From: Macrophomina tecta
Lineage: Eukaryota > Ascomycota > Dothideomycetes > Botryosphaeriales > Botryosphaeriaceae
Assembly: GCA_024180945.1 (NCBI GenBank)
Contig: JAKSGN010000041.1
Location: 2,418,001-2,482,000, forward strand
Direction: 5' to 3'
DNA length: 64,000 nucleotides
Positions 39,875 to 49,554 of this stretch are shown here, piece by piece. Position 1 is the first letter of the stretch. The number at the start of each line of letters is the position of its first letter. The position numbers were made by a program, and so were the translations under genes. A model generated the notes under the pieces. It was not told where the DNA came from and ran no database searches. It saw only the letters and a program-made list of their open reading frames with translations.

Positions 39875-42568
39875 ATGCGCTCTCACTTCGCATACCAGCC
39901 AGGCCACTGCAGCCCTGATCCTGATTTGCACTCACAGCTGAGCCTCTCTTGTCCACCTCTCCAACTTCCGGTGGCACCTTTGGCTTACCTTCTCCCCGCT
40001 TTCGGCGATGCGTTCGACAACGTCGGTGACGCGTCGAACGACTTCGAAGGGCCGCCTTCACATCCTCTCTCAACCTCCGCGACGACCATTCCCGCAGTCG
40101 GCCATGAGCATCCACTCCGTAATATTGCGAGCGACCACAATATAGAGCGTACGAATGGCCCTTCCCCTACCGTTTACCTCCTCACTCCTCAGCCTCCGGT
40201 TTCGACCGATGCATACGGTGCTCTTCCAGCCATGCAATGTCACAACCCCCCGCAGAACGCAAGCATGAACCAGGCGCCACAATACGGAAACGCAAATTAT
40301 CACACCTCTACCTCACTCTCAGCCGCGATGCAAAATGCGCAAGTCAATCGCTCACCTTCATCAGTACAGCCAAGTGCGCGCCAGCAGGGCCAGCCAGCTA
40401 ACCAGTACCATAACCACATCATGACGCATTCGTTGGAGCCCCAAGCTGTCCACCGCTCAATGTTGTCCCAGAAGCCGCCGCAGTCAGCGCTGCAGCAGCA
40501 TGCTCAGCCGCCGTTCATCCCGGCAAACATCCCCCAGGCGAATCGCATCCAGGCACCGCTCATTGAACCTCACCCGCTCTCCCCCTCTTTCGGCGGTAAG
40601 TTCAAGCTGATCCACCATCCCATGAGCGAGAAGGATATTAGTGGCCTCTCCATGTCAACCATGTCGAGCCTACAGCGTCTCTTCATGGACTTTGAGTACC
40701 GCGACCTCTCTGCAGATTTCATGAAGACTCTCGTCCCTTCAGATGCCGGCTACCTGCGCGACTACCTTCACGCGCTCAACGCCGCCCGTTTCGAGAGTGC
40801 TAAGCGGCTGCACAAGCAATGGTCCGCCGTGGTACGCGCTAGGGCCGAGCGCGCCGCCTGTCTTGACGAAAACGGGGACCCCGTAGGCTGGCAGCCGGAT
40901 GCGAATGAAGTCCCCGGCGGCAGTTATTCTGAAGTGTGCATGTTAGACCGCGAGGCTCGAAGAGTCGTAGAGCAGGCGCCCAGCAACGTCGGCCCGCTGC
41001 CGCTGGTACAGTGGGATTTCGTACAGCTCCGCCAGATCAGGGGTCCGTCGTCCCGTGAGTGGGAAGAGTTTGTGATCGATGCAGTGGGAGACCTGAGGAA
41101 GGTGAGGGATGGTATAGAGAAGACGGCCAAGCAGCGGCAGAAGACCACCGACCAGGGCGAAGATAGCGACGAAGATGATCTAGTAATCACTGGATCCAGG
41201 GTCCGTTCCGATGCTGAAATCCAGGTTGATCTTCGTCAGAAGAGACAGGGGCAGAGGTCTACCACGAGCCTAAGTGGACAGCTGCGGCCGGCTGCTGCTG
41301 TAACTAAGAGAAAGGCCTCTGATGGCCACCCAGGTGGTGCTACGCACACAGCTAAGAAGCCAAAGAGAGCTGCAAAGAACATGAAGAGTAAGGCACCAAA
41401 GAGCAACATAAAGAATAAAGGCACAAAAAAAGGAGGGAAGGGTAAGGCCAGCTTCCAGGACCCGAGCCGGATCGGAGCTGCCGGTAGCAGCTCACCCATT
41501 GGCGTCAACCCTTCGCCGTTATCTGATTACCCAGTGGATGACTTCGGCACTAGCACCACCGCGACGGTCCCAGACAAGTACACTCAGATGCCTGCTGCTC
41601 AGACCAGCACGGGAACCTCCGGAAACCTCAAGACTACTTCACAGTGCAAGCAGGAAACCGACTACCCTAAGCTCTTCTCAGCGCTTAACCAAGCCAACCA
41701 CCAAAATATCGCCAGCGCCATGGCCAACCCAACCAACGGCGACCCAAATACCACTACACAGCCAAACATCCCGATCGCCGACTATCTTGACCTTTTCTCG
41801 GCCTTCCAGCAAGCCAACGCTGAGAATACTGCCGGTGCCTCCACCAATGGAGCCAACAACGACATCACCTCTGCTCCGCAGACTCGCGGTGAAGTTGCCC
41901 ATTATGCTGGGCTCGACCGAAACAACCTCGAGCCCATCTTCCCCAGCTCGGTCAAGCAGGTTACCCACAACACTGGTCACAGCGGCCACACGTTGATCGC
42001 ACAGCCAAACAACCCATACCTCTCTTACTTGACCTCAAATTTCGGCACGCAAATCGAGAGCGCGACGAGCCACAACATCTCCAACAATAGCGGTACTACC
42101 AACGACAGCTCCGTTCCTGCCGCAAAGCTGGCCCAAAAGAAGAAGAACCAATGGTCCAATGAGGGCCTTACTGAGCGCTGGAACAACCTCAAGGATCAGG
42201 CCAATGCGCAGACGCCTGTGAGCGAGCAGCACGTCCACAGTGTTTCTGCTTCCCAACGCAGTTTGTCTCCTTCTCACCAGACTTTTTGGCAGCGCGACGG
42301 TCGTAGCAGTCAGCAGGGCGCCCACTGCTCGGAAACCGAGATCATCAGCAGCCGCCCTACCCTGGTTTCCCAAAACACTATTCCCCTAGCTCAACAGAGG
42401 CCTCCTCAGTTCAATGGTATTGGTATTCAACATGATGAACAGCAGTCGGGACAGGGCATAGACACCCCGGAGATCCAACTCATCGGCGGCCAGAGCTTTA
42501 CAGAGCAGCTGGAGGGCAACACCGATCCAGAGGATGACGAGGACTACGGCGACCTATTCGATGACTGA
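39875..42568 (+). CDS. large disordered nuclear-type protein, unidentified
   Basis: 897 residues from the ATG at 39875, no intron seen. I do not recognise the family. Residues 1-230 and 430-880 are low-complexity, rich in Pro, Gln, Asn, Ser and Thr. A folded core of about 150 residues lies near 245-400: 'MSTMSSLQRLFMDFEYRDLS', 'DAGYLRDYLHALNAARFES', and 'VQWDFVQLRQIRGPSSREWE'. It is followed by acidic EDSDEDDLVITGSR, which looks like a SUMO-interaction motif next to acids, and by a strongly basic Lys/Ala block ('TKRKASDGHPGG', 'KKPKRAAKNMKSKAPK') that would serve as a nuclear localisation signal. The C-terminus is acidic (DPEDDEDYGDLFDD). Nuclear scaffold or chromatin role is inference. An upstream exon is possible. 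Confidence 0.7.
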   Translation: MRSHFAYQPGHCSPDPDLHSQLSLSCPPLQLPVAPLAYLLPAFGDAFDNVGDASNDFEGPPSHPLSTSATTIPAVGHEHPLRNIASDHNIERTNGPSPTVYLLTPQPPVSTDAYGALPAMQCHNPPQNASMNQAPQYGNANYHTSTSLSAAMQNAQVNRSPSSVQPSARQQGQPANQYHNHIMTHSLEPQAVHRSMLSQKPPQSALQQHAQPPFIPANIPQANRIQAPLIEPHPLSPSFGGKFKLIHHPMSEKDISGLSMSTMSSLQRLFMDFEYRDLSADFMKTLVPSDAGYLRDYLHALNAARFESAKRLHKQWSAVVRARAERAACLDENGDPVGWQPDANEVPGGSYSEVCMLDREARRVVEQAPSNVGPLPLVQWDFVQLRQIRGPSSREWEEFVIDAVGDLRKVRDGIEKTAKQRQKTTDQGEDSDEDDLVITGSRVRSDAEIQVDLRQKRQGQRSTTSLSGQLRPAAAVTKRKASDGHPGGATHTAKKPKRAAKNMKSKAPKSNIKNKGTKKGGKGKASFQDPSRIGAAGSSSPIGVNPSPLSDYPVDDFGTSTTATVPDKYTQMPAAQTSTGTSGNLKTTSQCKQETDYPKLFSALNQANHQNIASAMANPTNGDPNTTTQPNIPIADYLDLFSAFQQANAENTAGASTNGANNDITSAPQTRGEVAHYAGLDRNNLEPIFPSSVKQVTHNTGHSGHTLIAQPNNPYLSYLTSNFGTQIESATSHNISNNSGTTNDSSVPAAKLAQKKKNQWSNEGLTERWNNLKDQANAQTPVSEQHVHSVSASQRSLSPSHQTFWQRDGRSSQQGAHCSETEIISSRPTLVSQNTIPLAQQRPPQFNGIGIQHDEQQSGQGIDTPEIQLIGGQSFTEQLEGNTDPEDDEDYGDLFDD

Positions 42569-43448
42569 TAAGGAATCAAAACGGCGCACCTTTCTTTCCA
42601 AACATTGGCAGGTTTTGATCTTCAGGGCAAGCGGAGCGCAAGTATTTATTTACCGACAAGACGACGAAACAGAGATTTGCTTAGAGAGGGAAGAGGCCGG
42701 TAATCCCTTCTCGAGTTTCTTTTGCCTTGGCACCCCTGATACATACTTTCATTTCTCGAAAATTGGCTTTTGATCCTTGTCCCGCTTTCAAGGTTGAAGC
42801 TGGTGTGGCTTTTGCATGGCGAACGGACATGATTTGGCACCATTTCAGAGTGCGAACGAGCACGCACTGAGATTGGCATTGGCATGAGCATCACGGCAGG
42901 GATGGACGGAACGCGACTCTTCTTGACAGCTTTTTTCCGCTATGACATTGCTGTGGTAATAACAGTATTGGAACAGTTCGGATCTAGAAGTGTGCTTGCT
43001 ATAGATGCTAGGTTTGTAGATAGCTTACTTCTACAACTTTTTCTTTTCCAGCCATCAATCCTCAAGAAGAAATTCAGCACAATGACAACTGAGTAGAAGC
43101 GTATGGTTCTTGTATGAATAGTACGAGTGAGACGTTTTGCGAATGCATAATTAGAAGTGATTCTGTGGCGTCGGTAACCCACTGAATGCCCGTCGGCCAA
43201 TCCGTGATCGTGTAAGAAGGTTACAAAGCAAATTCTTCCCACGTAGACACGTTTGAGTAACATTGAATGCTTATCTGTGAGCTTGTTAATACAAGTCTGA
43301 GCCTCCCTCCCGTTCATGAGTCAAGCGAAGTCTTCATTTCTCTTCCCAGACTTGGTTTGACCGAGGTCTCATTTGGAGCTATGCTTTCAACCACATAGAA
43401 TCCGCAAGGTGTTTCGAGAAAACAGTGGCAAACGACCCTTCTTGCGTA
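42569..43448. other. intergenic
   Basis: Downstream of the disordered-protein gene. Short frames on both strands, no domain. A short direct tandem repeat follows at its right end (listed). Confidence 0.55.
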
Positions 43449-43487
43449 ATGGCAAACTGGGATATGGCAAACTGGGATATTGCAAAC
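43449..43487. repeat. 15-base tandem repeat, 2.6 copies
   Basis: Unit ATGGCAAACTGGGAT at 43449-43463 and 43464-43478, then a partial third copy with one change. Confidence 0.85.
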
Positions 43488-43709
43488 GTATTGGGGCCAA
43501 GTTATAACAAGCCATGGGACATGTTTGATTTGAAAGATCTAAGAGGATCGTTGTGCAAGCGATGGTTAACGCGGATGACTTTCTGCATAAACGCTTGACG
43601 AAAGGAGTATCCTCATTCGATGCAAGCATTCTGCGAGACCACTCCGCTGACAAAAATATATCCCTGAGCAACGAAGACAACTCCCTCATTGAGATGATCC
43701 AAACGATAT

Positions 43710-45598
43710 TTGAGCTTCATCTTGATGTCTACCAAAGAAACCTGGACCGGATTCACAAATGCCATAGACCAGGCCAATGCCACTGCATCATCTCTCGAAC
43801 AAGCACTGATCCACGCCATTGGGGTCAGTTTCCCACGCAGTGTCTCGGAGCAAGACTACGCATCCTATAATGAAGCTTATGTCAAGGCAATGGAGCCTAT
43901 CTATCAGAGCCACTCCGAGGACCTCGACGTGGTAACAATCCACGCCGATGCGTTGATAAACCTCGCCCCCAAGCATCTGTGGAATAGGAAGACAGGCGAG
44001 CTTAATGCTTACGCCCGCACACTGGATACAAAAGACGTCATTGAACAAGCCTTTAAACATCACCCCTATACCCTCCGCCATCCTGGCCTTATCCACATGT
44101 ACATCCACCTTATGGAAACGTCGCCGACACCTGAGGCTGCGCTCCCCGCGGCCAACCGTCTCCGCAACATGGCCCCAGACGCCGGCCACCTCAACCACAT
44201 GCCCTCGCACCTCGACTGCCTGGTAGGCGACTACTGGCCTCCATCACCGCCAACACGGCCGCAACGCTTGCCGACGAGAAAAATACCGCCTCGCATCGCC
44301 CGCCAACGCCCTGGACTTCTACACCTTCCGCCGCGTGCACAACCGCCACAGCCAGATCTACACCGTCATGAAGCACGGTGATCGCTGCCGTCTCGCCGCA
44401 TGGAGCATTCCATCCCCGAGCAGATCCTGCTCATCACGCCCCTGCCGATGGCCAACTGGCTCGAGCTCTTCCACTCGGTGCGCTTCCATGTGATCATCCG
44501 CTTCGGGCGATGGGACGATCTCCTCGCGCAGCTCTTCCCGCCCGAAGAGAAAGCAGGCCCTCTACTGCGTCACCACCGCCACCCTGCACTACGCCAAGGG
44601 CATCGCGCTCGCCGCGACCGGTGCCGTCGTATGGATGCCCCGAACTACTATGCCGATGTCATGCGTGTTGCGGACGCGATGCTGGATGTCGACTTAGAGT
44701 GCCGTGCCGGGAATTATGGCGGCACATTTGAGCGGCCGAGGGAGGCGGTTGGGAAAGAGGACGAGCTGCAGTATAGCGAGCCGCCGCCGTGGATGGTGCC
44801 GACGAGGCATGCGCTGGGGCGTTTCCCCAAGAACTCCAAGCGATAGTAATATGTATATGCTTAAACTCTAATGGTACAGTAGCAAAGCCAACACGGCTAT
44901 TCGTGCTCGAGTTTAGTCCGCCCCTCGACCTTCTTTACCTCAACACCTTAATATCTTAACACCTCAATACCTTAACACCTCAGCATCCGCCTCGCCTCGC
45001 AGCTCCAAACCTACTTCGACTATCTCTCTCGTATAGCCGCTTCGCTTTCTATCCCTACCCATCTCTCCCTGCTGTCCTCCTCACGCCTCTCGATACGTGT
45101 CCTTTTTACCTTTACTTACTTTCTCTACAGCACACATCTCCTTCGTCCGCTTTCTCGGATAATCCGCTATTTCGTACCTGAGTGCAATCTCTTAACCGGC
45201 TTACACGCTGGCCCCTTGGCTTACAGTCCTTGTGGCTTCATAGGGTCTTCTTCACTGAAGGGGTAAGTTGAACGGTGGGCCGTCTGGGACACGGCGTAGG
45301 TTAGTCTAGCCCCCGAGGGTACGGCGGCGCTTAGGAATGGCGATAGGGCCGCTTCGCCACCCTGAATTTAGGGCGGCTTTGGAGCAGGGTGAAGTGAATG
45401 AGGCAGCAAAGGCATATGTGGCAGACTTGGTGCACGACACGGGCATGCCGCAGGCCAAGAGGCATCCCGGGAATGTTGTGGTGTTGCGGGGGGCGTAATG
45501 AGTGTTTAGTGAAAATGGGGAGGTTGGAGGAGGCGCAGAAGATGGAGGAGCAATTGGAGGCCGCGCGTAAGGCTGCTGACGTCGAGATTAAGATGTGA
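43710..45598 (+). pseudogene. TPR-domain protein pseudogene, frameshifted and split by an insertion
   Basis: Remnant of a fungal TPR protein. In order: 'ASSLEQALIHAIGVSFP', 'YVKAMEPIYQSHSEDLDVVT', 'LTIR'-type helices up to 'HPGLIHMYIHLMETSPTPEA' and 'DAGHLNHMPSHLDCLVGDY' (one frame, to about 44232); then 'ITANTAATLADEK' and 'YRLASPANALDFYTFRR' in two other frames (44245-44340); 'IPEQILLITPLPMANWLELF' (44410 on); 'ALYCVTTATLHYAKGIAL' in another frame (44555-44610); 'WMVPTRHALG' (to 44819). The gene resumes at 45376 with 'ALEQGEVNEAAKAYVADLVH', shifts again near 45490, and ends 'NECLVKMGRLEEAQ...' at 45598. So at least five frame changes plus an insertion at 44822-45370. The expected N-terminal 90 residues are absent. 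Confidence 0.8.
44822..45370. mobile_element. 549-base insertion inside the TPR pseudogene
   Basis: Separates two parts of the TPR gene that are contiguous in intact relatives. It is bordered by GGGCG on both sides (44817-44821 and 45371-45375), which fits a 5-base target duplication. It has no coding capacity, no clear terminal inverted repeat and no TG...CA LTR ends. A 16-base unit close to CCTTAACACCTCAATA repeats about three times at 44938-44985, and the rest is pyrimidine-rich. Class unknown; could be a short non-autonomous retroelement. Confidence 0.45.
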
Positions 45599-45894
45599 TA
45601 TTTCTGTCGTATGCGGATAATCGAGAACACCGGTGGTACTGGGTGTTTATCAAGGGGGATGTTTAGAAAATTCGAAGTCAATTCTCTTGATCTGCTCCCT
45701 CGCTCTCCTCAGGAATTTCAAGTGCTTAGTTCGATTTGTCGAGGCAACAATCAATAAAGGACGAGAGAGAATGCATCTAATGGGGAAAGCAGCAGCAGAA
45801 AGAACGGAATCCAAATAGCAACGCAGAGCACCAGAACGCCAATGAAAGCCTCCCGACCAGCGGGCAGGCTGACCACATCACAATATCAAAACTC
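45599..45894. other. short intergenic region
   Basis: 3' side of both the TPR pseudogene and the T1-like gene. No feature recognised. Confidence 0.5.
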
Positions 45895-46403
45895 TTACAA
45901 CGTTCCCGAACAAGCCACAAACCCATTCTTCCTCGGCGCATCCTCATGCGTGATCTGTCCCGCGCTTGTGCATCGATGACCATCGAAGTGTACTATACAG
46001 CGAGCAGGTCCTGGATAATCATCAGCATCACATGCTCCACATCACCTCAAACATGAAAACCCTCAAAGGACTTGAAAGAGGGTGGCTTGCCACCCGTATA
46101 CGTATACGTACCACCGGGACTGAGGGGAAATTCCCAGAGACTATCACTGGTCAGATTGTGGAATATGAACCCCTCGTAGTTGTGGTATTTGCTCGGATAG
46201 CGGCCTGTGCTAGCTGTGGTGCTCTGGTATACGTGGTTGCAGGCAGTGCGCTCGCAGTCGAGTACATCACTTGCAGTGTACCAGGCACCACTGCAGTTGA
46301 TGGCGCCGTTCTGGGAATGCACGATGTGCAAATTATGAGGCTGAGCGGAAGTAAAGCGAAAGTACAGTGGAAGAATGACAAGAGGGATGAAGAAGATGAT
46401 CAT
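45895..46403 (-). CDS. secreted RNase T1/N1-like protein, His-40 position replaced
   Basis: About 142 residues. Signal peptide MIIFFIPLVILPLYFRFTSA. The mature part matches guanyl-specific fungal RNases: 'WYTASDV', then YPSKYHNYEGFIF (T1 pattern YPHKYxNYEGFDF), 'LWEFPLSPGG', YTGG, and after a splice 'PARCIVHF' and 'SAGQITHEDAPRKNGFVAC'. The T1 residues Tyr38, Glu58, Arg77 and His92 map to Tyr69, Glu91, Arg108 and His126, but His40 maps to Ser71, so catalysis may be weak or absent. Six Cys suggest disulfides. Exon 2 (46010-45895) is certain from similarity; the donor is not: a GC donor at 46090 or a GT donor at 46060 both keep frame, and without splicing the protein would stop early at 46047. 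Likely acts outside the cell; an effector role is inference. Confidence 0.72.
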
Positions 46404-46859
46404 AGCCTATGCCGTGGTTGGGAAGACTTGTCAGTGACAACGACTTGAGAGGAGGTCAAGAAAACTGTGGAAGAACTGACTTTGAAGAGCGTCTTTGGCA
46501 TAGCGTGTGAAAGGGACGAGTTCGGGTGGAAAGTACAGGTGAGATGGGGTGGATGAATGAGAGGCAGCGCAAACTGGACGAGAAGTAAAGACTGAAGAGA
46601 GTGATTGTGCAGAACTATCTTTATACTTGAACATTTTATGTAAGCTCTCTACAAAAGCGGGAGGTCTCACTGGATGATCATCTCATGAAAAGCAAGAAAC
46701 TGATTCAGATCATGTGCAAATAAATGCCATTGTCTCCCGCGACTCGAACAAGACATATCAACGACTGGGAAAGAATCTGAATCCCGAGGGCAATGTGCTC
46801 TATCTGTTTTCAGACAAGAAGGCGGGTGATGGACCCAAGACATCCGGCCCAGATCACAC
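46404..46859. other. intergenic, promoter of T1-like gene
   Basis: Upstream of the T1-like gene and downstream of CysRS. A minus-strand AGTATAAAGATAG near 46616-46628 could be its TATA box, about 215 bases from the ATG. No gene recognised. Confidence 0.45.
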
Positions 46860-49364
46860 TCACTTTGTCTGCTCTGCTGCCCATTCCTCATGCAGCTTCT
46901 TCTGCCTCTCCCACTCCTTCCTCAGCTTCTTCGTCCTGCTCTTTGGCAGCTCCTCGCCCTTAGCGTCCCTGATCGGCAGACCCTCATCGTCCCATGCACT
47001 GTATTCGGCTGTCCTAAACATCTCAAGATGACTCAGCTTGGCCTTTTCTGCCAACGCAGCCTTCTTATCCGCCTCTTCCCTCTCCCTCTTCTCCTTAGCG
47101 GCCTGCTTGGCCTTCGCTTGCGCCTCCTTCTGTTCCCTTGCAGCAATCAAATCTGCGGAGAGAGGGCGGACGAGAGCAGGCAGCTGCTGCGCGTCACGGT
47201 CCTCAAGATAGATGCCCAGGTCCCACAGATGGACGTCACGGAGCTTGTCGCAGAGTGCGAGGAAGTCCTTTGCGGGGGCTTGCTTGTCTGCGAGGGACTT
47301 GACATCCTCCTTGAACTGACTGTACACCTCAGCGTAGGGCAGGGACTCAGCAGGCTGCTCGGTGGCAGCAGCTTCCGCAGATGCCAGCTGCTTCACTGCC
47401 GACGGGTCGAGAGAGCCAGACTTTGCAGCGTCACGGACAGCATCGCGAAGAGCGGAGACGGGATATACGAAAGGTTGTGCGGGCTCGGGAATGTCAATAC
47501 CCGACCAACCGATACGGTTTGCATCGGTAAGATCGGCCTTGCCGTCGAGACCGAAGATGGTGACGATCTTAGTGGCCCAGCGACCGATAGTCAAGACAGT
47601 CTCGTCTGAAAGCGATGCGCGGGATGCGGCTGCGTTGTAGTCTGTAATTAGCCGAGACACCACCTGCATGGCGGCTGGCGTGTCAAAAGAGTCACAGAGT
47701 GCCTTGTCGAGGTCTGTCTGTGCGTTGCTGAAGGCTGCTTCCAGCGCAGAGTCCTCCTCCGCTGATGCCGAATTCTTAGGCGAGGGATGCCTCTGAAGGT
47801 CCTTGACCTTGAAGAAAAAGTTGTTTACTTTGTCTTCCCATGCCGCGCCCTCTTTGACCAGGCCTTCCGTAATCTCAACAGGTTCCTTCCAGCCTCCCAA
47901 AAGGAAAACAATGCGTAGGCCACGCGGGGTCCAATCACCACGGCCAAGTGCTTCTCTGATGGTAGTGAAATTCTTCAGTGACTTAGACATCTTGGATCCA
48001 GCAATGGAAAGATGTCCCATGTGGAGGAAGTAGTTGATCCATTGGTGGCTGAGGTTGTCATGCTTGCACTCTGCCCAGAAAGCCTCGCTCTGCGCCAGCT
48101 CGTTGTCGTGGTGGGGAAATGCAAGGTCGATTCCTCCAGAGTGGATGTCAATCTTCGCGCCGAGGACGTCAGAAGCCATGGCAGAGCACTCGATGTGCCA
48201 ACCAGGTCTACCTTGGCCCCAAGGACTCGGCCAAGCAGGCTCGCCAGGCTTTGAGGACTTCCATAGCGCGAAGTCGGCATCCGAGCGCTTTTCGGTGCTC
48301 TTCTTTGAGAGGGCACCCTCCCCATCAGCCAACAAATCCTTGTCATTCCTGTTCCACGGCTCCAAGCGAGCGTAAGGGTTTCCGTCCCGCTCGAAGGCTT
48401 GGATGTCAAAATACACGGAACCGTCAGATGTGACGTAGCCGAACCCGTTCTTCACGACCTTATCAACAAAGCCCACGATCTGCTGGCTGTACTCGGTGAC
48501 ACGGGTGACGACGTCCGGGTCCAAGCAGTTCAACGCGCGCACGTCCTCCATGAAGCGGTCCTCGAACTTCTTGGTCAGCCTGGTGAAGATGCTGTGGTCA
48601 TTGGCGTCTATTGTAGACCCGTAAAGAGCGTCGAGGTAGGGTAGCAGCACGTCCTCAGTCTTGGTATAGAAGTCCGTGACGCTGATGGTCTTCGCATCCG
48701 CTAAGATCAGAGCCTCAGCCGCTGCAGAAGCCGTCTTCAAATGCATCTTGACCTTGGCCTCCTTGTCTCCCGGCGGGCCGTCCCCTTCCACGGCCTTGCC
48801 CGCCAAAACATGTCCATATGCCTTCTTCGACTCCTCTGCATATGAATCAGGCTTCAAGTCCGCGGGAAGCAAGGACAGGTTCTTCTTCAGGTATGCCTCG
48901 AAGGCCTTCTTCGCCGTGGACAGGGTCTCGTCGTCGAGATGCGGGTGCTTCGAGGTAAACTGAGCGAGCAAGTACTGCTGCCTGCCGCGGAGAATGATCT
49001 TGTCGTCGACATCGGTGATGTTCATCACGAAGCGCACGTCGAACTTGAAGTAGTCGCGCATAATGCGGCGGATGATGTCGGTGCTAACATAGTTGCGGGC
49101 GTGGCCCAAGTGAGCGTCGTCGTAGACGGTGGGACCGCAGGCGTACCAGGTAACCTTTTTGTCCTCAATGGGCACGAAAGGCACCTTGGAGCGGGTCAGG
49201 GAGTTGTATACGTGGAGCGGCGGGAGGTCTGGGCGGGCTTGCGGCGGCTGCCACGGAGGCTGGGTGCGGGCGGCCATGGTGCGCACAAGAGGCCGGAGGG
49301 GTGCGAAGGAGCGGATTCGGAGGGCGGGAGCGGGTTGCAGGCGGCGGAGCAGCAACGGTGGCAT
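46860..49364 (-). CDS. cysteinyl-tRNA synthetase, probable dual cytosolic/mitochondrial
   Basis: Intronless 834-residue class I synthetase that charges tRNA-Cys. HIGH-type motif at DDAHLGHARNY (about 82-92), KMSKS at 'SIAGSKMSKSLKNF', and the zinc site with Cys in YACGPTVYD, Cys in 'GWHIECSAMA', and His/Glu in 'FPHHDNELAQSEAFWAE'. Two starts are likely used: from Met1 (49364) the N-terminus MPPLLLRRLQPAPALRIRSF is a mitochondrial presequence; from Met30 (49277, MAARTQPPWQ) a cytosolic form would result. The C-terminus after about residue 740 is a long Lys/Glu/Ala helix typical of eukaryotic CysRS. It shares a 190-base promoter region with TRM61, another tRNA gene, read the other way. Confidence 0.95.
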   Translation of the reverse strand: MPPLLLRRLQPAPALRIRSFAPLRPLVRTMAARTQPPWQPPQARPDLPPLHVYNSLTRSKVPFVPIEDKKVTWYACGPTVYDDAHLGHARNYVSTDIIRRIMRDYFKFDVRFVMNITDVDDKIILRGRQQYLLAQFTSKHPHLDDETLSTAKKAFEAYLKKNLSLLPADLKPDSYAEESKKAYGHVLAGKAVEGDGPPGDKEAKVKMHLKTASAAAEALILADAKTISVTDFYTKTEDVLLPYLDALYGSTIDANDHSIFTRLTKKFEDRFMEDVRALNCLDPDVVTRVTEYSQQIVGFVDKVVKNGFGYVTSDGSVYFDIQAFERDGNPYARLEPWNRNDKDLLADGEGALSKKSTEKRSDADFALWKSSKPGEPAWPSPWGQGRPGWHIECSAMASDVLGAKIDIHSGGIDLAFPHHDNELAQSEAFWAECKHDNLSHQWINYFLHMGHLSIAGSKMSKSLKNFTTIREALGRGDWTPRGLRIVFLLGGWKEPVEITEGLVKEGAAWEDKVNNFFFKVKDLQRHPSPKNSASAEEDSALEAAFSNAQTDLDKALCDSFDTPAAMQVVSRLITDYNAAASRASLSDETVLTIGRWATKIVTIFGLDGKADLTDANRIGWSGIDIPEPAQPFVYPVSALRDAVRDAAKSGSLDPSAVKQLASAEAAATEQPAESLPYAEVYSQFKEDVKSLADKQAPAKDFLALCDKLRDVHLWDLGIYLEDRDAQQLPALVRPLSADLIAAREQKEAQAKAKQAAKEKREREEADKKAALAEKAKLSHLEMFRTAEYSAWDDEGLPIRDAKGEELPKSRTKKLRKEWERQKKLHEEWAAEQTK

Positions 49365-49554
49365 CTATTTCATTGTTGCTCGTACTTTTGGTGAGTCAGT
49401 GCAGCACGTCTTCGTTTTGACGCACCTGCCCGCGCGACCTGAACGCAGAGATCCCTGCGCCGATCGCTCGCGGGGCAGCCGCGTCCGCGACTTTTTTCGA
49501 CGCCGCCGCCGATTCCCTACGCAAACGTCACAAAAGCGCGCGCGCACACCAACC
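49365..49554. promoter_or_regulatory. bidirectional promoter, CysRS / TRM61
   Basis: Only 190 bases separate the two divergent ATGs, so both promoters and leaders lie here. No TATA box; GC-rich with a C-rich stretch on the TRM61 side. Co-regulation of two tRNA-related genes is inference. Confidence 0.6.

Noticed and set aside
46047..46403. T1-like gene as a single exon ending at 46047
   Set aside because: The stop falls before the conserved C-terminal half, which is found intact at 45895-46010 in a compatible frame.
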